In this document: positions 55,600 through 64,000 of the stretch, piece after piece
Numbering within the stretch: position 1 is the first letter of the stretch
How the letters are laid out: each line of letters opens with the position of its first letter
Source: Pollenia angustigena
Lineage: Eukaryota; Arthropoda; Insecta; Diptera; Polleniidae
DNA length: 64,000 nucleotides
Reading direction: 5' to 3'
NCBI GenBank assembly: GCA_930367215.1
Contig: OV884059.1
Location: 153,076,511-153,140,510 of the forward strand
The notes under the pieces: generated by a model
Told to the model about the DNA's origin: nothing
Databases searched by the model: none
Seen by the model: only the letters and a program-made list of their open reading frames with translations
Translations under genes and position numbers: made by a program

Positions 55600-56074
55600 A
55601 GAGTGCTATATTCGGCTGTGCCGAATCTTTGATACCCTCCACCGACAGTTCGAATGTTTAAGGAGTAATATCTGTATGATAATCTTAAACTGTAATGATT
55701 TGTTATTAATATGGACCGATCATCACGAAATTTCACAGCGTCATTTCTAGTCCTTTAAAACAGTGACGTACCAATTTCTGTTATGATAGCATTATTAGTT
55801 ATGGTTTTAGGTGTACTAAACTGTTTTCCGGTAGTAGGGTTAATATGGGGCCTAGGGTAAGTTATGGACCGATCATCACGAAATTTCACAGCGTCATTTC
55901 TATACCTTTAAAACAGTGACGTACCAATTTCTGTTATGATTGCATTATTTTTTACGGTTTTAGGCGTACTAAACTGTTTTCCGGTAGTAGGGTTTATATG
56001 GCGCCTAAGGTAAATTATGGAGCCATCGTCACGAAATTTCACAGTGTTATTTCTAGTCCTAAAAAACTGTGACG
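55600..56074 (-). mobile_element. mini-me-related repeat, truncated, with 153-bp units
   Basis: It starts AGAGTGCTATATTCGGCTGT and CCGAATCTTTGATACCCTCC, the reverse of the end of the element at 61548-63025. ATGGACCGATCATCACGAAA recurs at 55711 and 55864, and as ATGGAGCCATCGTCACGAAA at 56017, a spacing of 153 bases. The third unit is cut by the Transib insertion. Confidence 0.68.
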
Positions 56075-56109
56075 CACAGTGGCTGAAAATTTTATTTCAT
56101 TGGCCAAAA
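56075..56109 (+). repeat. Transib left TIR with RSS-like heptamer
   Basis: Starts with CACAGTG, identical to the consensus RSS heptamer. An A-rich nonamer-like stretch, CCAAAAGTC, follows after a 22-base spacer. Confidence 0.8.
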
Positions 56110-56368
56110 GTCCAATTTTTGTTTGTCACCGAGTTCAAAAATTTTAATTTGATTTAATAGTAAACATATTAAAATAAAACTAAGGTAGCCAAAAAATTTG
56201 GTCAAAATATTGGTAATTGTGGGTGTGACATGTTGTTAAACACAACTTTTTTTTAATTCAGAAAAAAGAATTTTTTTTTTTTAATATTTAATCCGAAAGA
56301 AATTATCATTGCACAAAAACTATAAGCGATAATGACCTGCTTGCTTTTCTGCTAGGTTGGTTGTCTTG

Positions 56369-57800
56369 TTATCTTTAAAAAGGTAATATTTGCGACTGTT
56401 GTGTTATTTATATTTGAGATGCTAGGACATATTTTCTAAACTACTATATTTTTGTCCAATTTCAACTTTAGTAGAATAGAACTTTTGCGGCCCAAAAGGG
56501 ACCAAGAAGGTGAAACCACTGATAGAAAGGTGAAAGTATTTTCTTTTACCCTGTATATACTCTTGTACCCGTTTGGACCCGTCTGCTTAACACTTTTTTA
56601 ATTTTAATGAAATTACTCAAAAAAAAAAATTTCAAAACTACTATATTTTTGTCAAATTTCAACTCTAGTACAATAGAACTTTTGCGGCCCAAAAGGGACC
56701 AAGAAGGTGAAACCACTGATAGAAAGGTGAAAGTGTTTTCTTTTTACCCTGTATATACTCTTGTACTCGTTTGGACCCGTCTGTTTAAAAATTTTTCAAT
56801 TTTAATGAAATTACTCAAAAAAAATTTCTAAACTACTAATTTTTGTCAAATTTCAACTTTAGTAGAATAGAACTTTTGCGGCCCAAAAGGGACCAAGAAG
56901 GTGAAACCACTGATAGAAAGGTGAAAGTGTTTTCTTTTACCCTGTATATACTCTTGTACCCGTTTGGACCCGTCTGTTTAATTTAATTTTAATGAAATTA
57001 CTCAAAAAAAAATTTCTAAACTACTAATTTTTGTCAAATTTCAACTTTAGTACAATAGAACTTTTGCGGCCCAAAAGGGACCAAGAAGGTGAAACCACTG
57101 ATAGAAAGGTGAAAGTGTTTTCTTTTACCCTGTATATACTCTTGTACCCGTTTGGACCCGTCTGTTTAATTTAATTTTAATGAAATTACTCAAAAAAAAA
57201 TTTCTAAACTACTAATTTTTGTCAAATTTCAACTTTAGTACAATAGAAATTTTGCGGCCCAAAAGGGACCAAGAAGGTGAAACCACTGATAGAAAGGTGA
57301 AAGTGTTTTCTTTTACCCTGTATATACTCTTGTACCCGTTTGGACCCGTCTGTTTAACACTTTTTTAATTTTAATGAAATTACTCAAAAAAAAATTTCAA
57401 AACTACTATATTTTTGTCAAATTTCAACTTTAGTACAATAGAACTTTTGCGGCCCAAAAGGGACCAAGAAGGTGAAACCACTGATAGAAAGGTGAAAGTG
57501 TTTTCTTTTACCCTGTATATACTCTTGTACCCGTTTGGACCCGTCTGTTTAACACTTTTTTAATTTTAATGAAAAAATTTTTAAAATTGTTTTTTACAAT
57601 TTTTTTTATACCGCAAAAATGTTTGCAGAAGTAACAGAAATCATGTGCTATTGTCTTCAAAAAAATTTTATGATATAGGGAAAATTGATCGTGATCGAAC
57701 ATAATACAGGTAGTACATATAAAATTTTTCATTAATGTTACACAATCAGAAAAACGTATAGCTACCCTGATTCATCCTTACCCGTTACACTACGTTCACA
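56369..57800 (+). mobile_element. Satellite-bearing element, copy 2, inside Transib
   Basis: Unique end (56369-56440), six tandem units of 184-207 bp anchored by GCGGCCCAAAAGGGACCAAG at 56487, 56694, 56878, 57066, 57254 and 57449, then a second unique end (57575-57800). It mirrors 50327-51114, where only three units are present. It lies between the Transib left TIR and the transposase. Confidence 0.82.
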
Positions 57801-58149
57801 CTAGCGTATTCTATAGTAGAATAAAGAGCTTACACACGCGTTTACGCTAAACAGGTATATTGTGACTCCCACCTTAGAAGGGCTTTTTAAATTTTGTTTG
57901 GTCTTTTTATTTTATCTGTTTTTATGACTCTAATAATAGTACATGAACCTATAGCTATGCAATGCGTTGTTAAATTTGTGTCAGGTATTTTATAGCATAT
58001 AAATAAAAGGATTTTAAGTTTTTTAATCCTTTTTATTCTACCTGTACTTGGTATGAAGAAAAGTATGAAAAGGTTTAAAAGCAAGTGATATTCGGATGCA
58101 AACTCAGTGGATATAATATATCTGAGCAATAACAACGTTTTTCATAAAC

Positions 58150-60179
58150 ATGGAGAGCTTCAGATATAAAGAATTGGCCGGAGAGTATTTTAGAAACAAA
58201 AACGAGGAAGATGTTAAAAATTACATTCGAAAAAAAGGAAACTTAAATTCCTATAGCACTGAAATACAATCGGACTTAGAAAATAAATTATATTTTTCAT
58301 CAAACATTTAAAACAGCGATACAGGAAAGTTGATTACAGCAAAGATAGATTTTATAAGAGCTTTGCAAACTGGTTAGAGAACGAACTTTCTGTCCAGATC
58401 GCTTCAGAAACTTCAAATCAAAACACACGTGGGAGACCACAAAAATCGCTGGACAACTGTAGCGATAGATCCAAGAGGCGGAAGCTTAAGGATATAAATG
58501 AAGAAATCGGATATGAAAATATTCAAGATACTTTCCTACATCAATTGCGATCACAGAAACAATTGGCAAAAGTGGATATCATTGAAAAAGTTGTTAAAGC
58601 TAGTCCATTGAGAACAAAACGGATTCTTAAAAGTATACCAACTCCAAGGGATGCAAAACAATTCACAAATGAGGAGGCATTAGCATTATTTCTGGATTTG
58701 AAATTAACAAAACAGCACTATATACAGCTCAGATTGCGTGCGATTGAAAAAGGCTCAAATCTGTATCCAGCATATCATCACATAACATCTGCTAAAATGG
58801 ACTGTTTGCCATTAAAGGACACTATTACAATCACATCAATTTCGGCAGAGGTACAACTACAATCTCTACTTGATCACACATCCGAACGCTTGCTACAATC
58901 AATAAAAGGAAATGAGTTAAAGAAATATGGAAACACAAAGTTAATTCTTTTTTGTAAATGGGGATGTGATGGTTCTTCCGGACAAAAACAATACAAACAA
59001 GTAGTATGTGAAAATATTTCGGACTCAGATATGTTCATGGTATCATTTGTACCATTGCGATTAAAAAAGATTTTGGAAGATTCAGAGCCTTCGACAAGTA
59101 CAACACAAACAAAGGATATTTGGAAAAATGAGACACCGTCTTCTACGAAATATTGCAGACCTATAAAATTTGAATTCAAAAAAGAAACTCATGATGCCAT
59201 TAATAAAGAAGTTAGTGATATCAAGGCCCAAATTGCAATGCTACATCCATTACAGTTAGATTTAGATGGGCAGCAAATTGAAGTTAGCTACCAATTAGTG
59301 CTAACAATGATAGATGGAAAAGTAGGCCAGGCTTTGACTAACACGAAGGCTGCATCCAGCTGCATCATATGCCATGCAACATCAAGCCAATTAAACCAAG
59401 TCCCGACAAAATCATTAGATAATACTGATGCATATGAATTTGGATTATCACCACTACATGCAAGAATACGACTTATGGAACACATACTTAAAATCAGTTA
59501 TGATTTGGATTTCGGATCTTCAGGATCAATAAGAAACAACGAAACCAACAGGGAGTTAAAAAGTTCAAAAAGGAAACATGTTCAAGATGAATATCTCAAA
59601 TTTGGGTTGATTATAGATCAGCCGAAACAAGGGTCAGGCAATACAAATGATGGCAATACCGCAAGAAGATTCTTTTCAGATCCAGAAACAGCATCTGAAA
59701 TAACAGGTGTTGATTTTAACCTAATTTTTAGATTTAAAATAATCCTAGAAGTACTTGCGTGCAATGAAGAAATTGACTCTAGAAAATTTGGAGATTTTGC
59801 TAAGGAAACTGCAAAAATATATACAACAAAGTACCCATGGAGAAATATGTCTGCTACAGTTCACAAAATTCTTTATAACGGAGAAGATGTCATTAAATAT
59901 CAGTTGGTGCCACTTGGAGATTTATCAGTGGAAGCTCAGAAAAAAAGGAATAAGGATTACAGATTTTATAGAGAGCACAATACTAGAAAAATTTCACGAA
60001 ATTCCACTAATGAAGATCTATTTAATATATTATTGGCAACGTCAGATCCGTTTATCTCCAGTATTCGAAATCAATGGAAAGTGGAACATCGGGATTTAGA
60101 TGAAGAAGTCAAAAACAGAAATAACACAGAACAAAATATGAAATATTTGCAATCAATCTTTCAATTAAATGAACAATAA
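58150..60179 (+). pseudogene. Transib transposase, nearly intact, one frameshift
   Basis: ATG at 58150 opens MESFRYKELAGEYFRNKNEE; the frame is lost near 58290 in a T run and the remainder stays open from there to TAA at 60177-60179, about 676 codons in all. Counting from the TTG at 58545, the DDE-type recombinase core shows D142 in FCKWGCDGSSG, D257 in LTMIDGKVG, zinc-type C273/C276 in CIICHA, NDGNTARRFF at 368-377, and TVHKILYNG at 438-446. The region PLGDLSVEAQKKRNKDYR holds the third acidic site. By family alignment from memory, that Glu is Lys (466) here, and the second zinc His is Asn (445). The enzyme would cut DNA at the TIRs by a hairpin mechanism; this copy is probably inactive. AATAAA follows at 60317. 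Confidence 0.85.
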
Positions 60180-60316
60180 TTATAATTCATTAGATCAAAG
60201 ACAGACATTGTATTAGTAAAAAATAATAACAAATAGAAGCTCACGTTGTTACATAAGCTATTAAAATCTATTGCTGCTATTATTCATACATTATCCACAT
60301 ATGTATGAAATGTTTT

Positions 60317-60322
60317 AATAAA
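60317..60322 (+). terminator. Candidate poly(A) signal of the Transib gene
   Basis: AATAAA lies 138 bases after the transposase stop codon, inside the element. Confidence 0.45.
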
Positions 60323-60693
60323 TAAGAATAGATAAGTGTAAACAAATTTGAAAGCAAAAAATTGTTTATTTTTCAGCAATAATAGCAAAATTTCCAGTGG
60401 ATTTTACTATTTTTTTTTTATGTTAAATTTTTTTTTATAGTAAGCATTTATTTTTTTGAGTGTCCCATTATTACAAAAAATATTAATGATTATTATTTAA
60501 ATCAAAAAATTACATTTTTAAATAATTAAAAGAATTAAAAAAAACCATATTGCACGCTAAATTAAAAAAAATTTAAAGTCCCACTTTGACCTTAAATTCC
60601 TCAATAACTACTCAACCGATTTTAATTTAAGAATCTAACTGTCGATTAAAAAAATGTCACTAAAATATCTCCTTCGGTTCAAAAGTTACAGAT

Positions 60694-60728
60694 TTTTGGC
60701 CAATGAAAAACGATTTTCAGCCACTGTG
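60694..60728 (-). repeat. Transib right TIR with RSS-like heptamer
   Basis: Read on the minus strand it starts CACAGTGGCTGAAAAT; CCAAAAATC follows the heptamer after 22 bases and matches seven of nine positions of the RSS nonamer. Confidence 0.8.
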
Positions 60729-60733
60729 CGGCG

Positions 60734-61251
60734 TGCTGATCACATCATATTGTCCATTGGCCAGTGGTAATAAATCGTCACTGACTGGTATGGTTATAAA
60801 GACCATTTCATCTGTGTTAAGATTTTCCATTTTTAATTGCCTTTCCCAATAATTTAATATTTCCTTTTTACTTTTTTTCTAAATAAGTTTTCTTCGTTCA
60901 ACATCTTACAATTTATACTCAACACGCTTTTATTGATGTTTAATTTGAAAAACAAGAATTAAATCTAAACTTAAAACATACGAAAATGATCTTAAAATTA
61001 AGGTTAGGTTCTTGATTTTCAGAATTCATTCTAAAATTTAAAATTTATGCTTAAATTTGAGAACGTCAATCTTACTGACCAAATTTCAAGATTGAAATAT
61101 GAAGATTTCCGCAATCTAAATTTAAGAATTTTAATCTTAAATTTAGATCGTCATTTTTCTCTTAGTGTAAGACTAGTGTGATAGTGTAAACTAGCCTTAA
61201 GTAGTATAAAAGATCTATACCCGAAATAACAATGCCTCCTTTTTCTTCTTA
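60734..61251. other. Non-coding, nothing recognised
   Basis: Contains several TTAAATTTAGA/TCTAAATTTAAG-type short inverted motifs (about 60960-61150) but no gene. Confidence 0.45.
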
Positions 61252-61547
61252 TACAGTAGAATCCCGATAATTCGTAATCGCAAGGTACCGGCCATTTCTT
61301 ACGAATTATAGGGGTTTTCGATTTAGCGGGGTTTCGATTTAACGGGGTTAAAATAAAATAATACGAATTAACGGGGTTTTTCAATTTATTAACTAAAACA
61401 ATAAAAAAACATAAAAAACAATTGTTAAAAACAAAATATATAAAAATTATTAATGTAACAAACTGAAAAATAAACACACACACAAGCAAAAATCCACGCA
61501 AAAAATAGTGGTAAACAAAAAATCATTCTTTCTATGTTTCTGTTGTT

Positions 61548-63025
61548 ATACCCTTCACCACAGGTGGAAAAGGGTATATATAAGTTTGTCATTCCGTTTG
61601 TAATTTCTACAATATTGATTTTAGACCCTATAAAGTATATATATTCTGGGTCCTTATGAGGAGAGAAGTTGATTTAACGATATCCGTCCGTCTGTCCGTC
61701 CGTCTGTCCGTCTTACGCTTGATATGTGTTTTCCGGGAAAACCAGACATGATAGCGGCTAGGTTGTCTTACATTTATGTCACATATAGTCCACCATTTCG
61801 TGCTATTGAAATTCAGCAAGATCGGTCCACAAATGGCTGAGATATGATCAAAAAACCACGACTGCCTCTAATTTTTTTTTCAAAAATCCCTTGTTGTTGT
61901 TGTATTTTTATGGCTTTTTTCTGTATATCTGGAGAACGGTAAGAGCCAAAGTTTCCAAATTAGGTACACACATTTAGGTTGTCAATACACACCACCCTAC
62001 AAAATGTGGGCGGGATTGGAGAAGTGGGCGTGGTACCTCCCGTACAAAAAAAATTAAAAATTGTATAAAAACCTAAATTTTAGGGCTGTCATATGTCCTA
62101 TGGATATGACTTATATACCAAAATATCGGAAATTTTTAGTAGAACATATTTTATAAAGAACTCGGGAAAATCGGTTCAGATACAAAAAAGTTATGACCAA
62201 AATTTTTTTTTTTAAATACCCATTTTCGGTAACCATGGATCTTCCCGAGTCCAAGTTTTATAACACAAATAAATGGTAAATTTCTTGCTAAACACGTCGG
62301 TATATAAATCTGTCAAATCGGTTAAAAAATGGCTGAGTTATAATCAAAATACTGAAATCCCAAAAGTTACTCTTTATATAATTAAGTTTGTTTTTTTTTT
62401 ATAATTAAGTTTGCTTAAATATATGTAGGTATATATATATATGCCTAAAAGCCAATTTAATGGAAATATTATTTTTAAGCACGTTGGTATATAAATCTGC
62501 CAAATCGGTTAAAAATGGTTAAGTTATGTGCAAAATACTCCAAAAAAGACTAAAAACATTAACATTTTTATAAAAGCTAAAATTTTAGAGCTGTATTATG
62601 ACCTATTCATACGTTTTAGATATCAAAATATCGGAAATCTTTAGAAAAACTCGGAAACTTAGAAAAAAAGTAATGTCAAAAATATATTTTTTTTTTTAAT
62701 ACCTATTTTCGTGAACCATAGAACTTCCCGACTACAAGTTTTATCACCAAAGTAAATGGTAATTTTATACTTAAAGATGTCGGTATGACCAAATACTGAA
62801 ATTCGATCAAAACTTAACGTGCTATATATTAATTAAACTTTAAATATATTTAATAGCACGCAATCATGTGCAAATAATTAAATAAAACTAAACTATATAT
62901 ATTTTATAAATATACATATATATATACATATATTTAAATATATATATAAACTTCTGTTCTTTCCAAACCATGGTGAAGGGTATATAAGATTCGGCATAGC
63001 CGAATATAGCACTCTTACTTGTTTT
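61548..63025 (+). mobile_element. mini-me-related repeat with (GTCY)n and (TA)n cores
   Basis: Begins TTATACCCTTCACCACAGGT, has the (GTCY)n run ATCCGTCCGTCTGTCCGTCC near 61681-61712, diverged internal repeats around ACGT(C/T)GGTATATAAATCTG (62297, 62484), a (TA)n stretch near 62880-62950, and ends ATGGTGAAGGGTATATAAGA, CGGCATAGCCGAATATAGCA and CTTACTTGTTTTT. (GTCY)n plus (TA)n inside conserved ends is the published signature of dipteran mini-me elements. Confidence 0.78.
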
Positions 63026-63039
63026 TATTACGAATTATA

Positions 63040-63655
63040 AAGGTGCATGTAGACGACATGTTTTTTACATCTGACTTGTCCACTTTTCAAGTCACATGTA
63101 ATTGTGCATGTCTGTCAGAATGGCTGTTTTACAGAAGGTTTATAATATTCGGTCACAAACGTACATGTAATTTGCTTCTGACATTGTCTCTGTTTATTTT
63201 GCATAGTTGTTGCAAAAACCAAAATAAAAATGCCGCCACGAAAATGTTTATTTACGCCGTAAAATAGTTTAGCCATCTTAACATATTTTTCTTTTAATTC
63301 AAATATACCAATTTAGGATATTATAATGAAACGGGTTTTATATATATATTTACATAAATTCTATTCAATGGTGCGATGATCATACATATCTCGGTATTGT
63401 AAAATATTAACTGCAGCCGGCTAATGATTCCGTCAATAGTGGACGCCGCTGCCGGTTTCTTCTCGGCATAGATTTCTGATGTCAGATGGTTTGTCAGAAG
63501 AAAATAGAGCACGCTCTAATTGAAATTTTGTCAGATGACTTTGCATCTGACTTTTACAGAAGCAAAGTTTAAAAGGTAACACACGACATGTATGTGTTTT
63601 GCAGTGGAAAATTTGACATGTCAGATGACAAAAACATGTCGTGTACGGTCGCCTT
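63040..63655. mobile_element. MITE inserted in the pogo-type element
   Basis: AAGGTGCATGTAGACGACAT and ATGTCGTGTACGGTCGCCTT are inverted with several mismatches. GACATGT/ACATGTC motifs recur. A fragment of the family lies at 51595-51775. Confidence 0.72.
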
Positions 63656-63830
63656 AAGTGGTAGTTAGCAAAGAATTACGATTTATAAGAGGTAAAGAAG
63701 ATTTTATTTGAAAAAAAATTACGAGGGGACCTAAATGTATGGAAATTTTACGAATTAACGAGATTTTTTCAAGGGACCGACAGTTTATTACGATTTATCG
63801 GGAATAACGATTTATCGGGATTTGACTGTA

Positions 63831-64000
63831 TCTTTAAAGTCAAAACATGTCATTTTATACCACAATAAACCTTAAAAAATATATATTGCTATCGTAATCT
63901 GTAAATAAACAAAAAAAGAACATCATAATTAATCTCATCAAATTAAATTACACTTGTTCTTGAATTTCGGTTCTTTTGCAGCAAAATTTATATCAAAATA
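63831..64000. other. Non-coding, nothing recognised
   Basis: AT-rich flank up to the window end. Confidence 0.5.

Larger units (their letters stand above)
56075..60728 (+). mobile_element. Transib transposon (RAG1-related), 4.65 kb
   Basis: Terminal inverted repeats begin CACAGTGGCTGAAAAT at both ends and match at 32 of 35 positions. Pentamers TGACG (56070-56074) and CGGCG (60729-60733) flank it: a diverged version of the GC-rich 5-bp duplication typical of Transib. Inside are a satellite-bearing insertion (56369-57800) and a transposase gene (58150-60179). Without the insertion it would be about 3.2 kb, normal for Transib. Transib is established as the transposon superfamily from which the RAG1 recombinase derives. 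Confidence 0.85.
61254..63828. mobile_element. pogo-type element with two insertions
   Basis: CAGTAGAATCCCGATAA and TTATCGGGATTTGACTG are inverted with few mismatches and flanked by TA (61252-61253, 63829-63830). Sub-terminal TTACGA(A/T)TTA and CGATTTA(A/T)CGGG motifs recur. A mini-me-related repeat and a MITE are inserted; no transposase seen. Confidence 0.82.

Noticed and set aside
50327..57800. One giant Foldback element with arms at 50.3 and 57.8 kb
   Set aside because: The right arm lies inside a Transib element whose own ends are at 56075 and 60728, so two separate insertions are simpler.

Overview
The window is AT-rich nuclear DNA from a eukaryote, almost certainly a higher dipteran, probably a calyptrate fly. 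The reasons are short GT-AG introns, a polyglutamine-coding last exon, AATAAA signals, mini-me-like repeats with (GTCY)n cores, and an insect transposon fauna (Transib, hAT, pogo/Tc1, Helitron, jockey, RNase H-bearing LINE, 17.6/297-like LTR element). The species cannot be named from this sequence.

Only two host genes are supported. One is the last exon of a gene entering from the left (1963-2350, polyQ C-terminus). The other is a two-exon gene for a small secreted cysteine-containing protein (12506-13230) with its own TATA box and poly(A) signal. A possible decayed secreted-peptide gene lies near 49594. Nearly everything else is transposon-derived.

Layout. 1-4040: a fold-back array of 39-bp repeats, the last exon and its 3' UTR, then four hairpin MITEs. 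5760-11333: a nearly full-length LINE on the minus strand with a 14-bp target duplication, intact ORF1 and broken ORF2. 12.4-15.3 kb: the secreted gene followed by a decayed LTR retrotransposon whose tRNA-Ser-type primer site and 25-bp leader repeats survive. 16-25 kb: MITEs, mini-me/Helitron-like pieces, a hAT element, a Pif1-helicase relic, and a jockey fragment split by a MITE. 25.2-36.6 kb: a TA-flanked 4.1-kb element and then three hAT elements packed into a few dozen bases of host DNA, with nesting up to four levels. 36.7-50 kb: more MITEs, SINEs, a hammerhead-like motif of Penelope type, hAT and Tc1 relics, and a hAT/solo-LTR/pogo nest. 50-58 kb: two inverted copies of an element carrying ~190-bp tandem repeats. 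56075-60728: a Transib transposon, with a transposase related to the RAG1 recombinase and ends starting with the RSS heptamer CACAGTG. 61.2-63.8 kb: a pogo-like element holding two further insertions.

The Transib element is the most notable content. It keeps both ends and almost the whole transposase, but carries one frameshift and two substitutions at positions expected to be essential. The nesting order, fixed by target-site duplications and resumed coding frames, gives a relative history of mobile-element activity at this locus.
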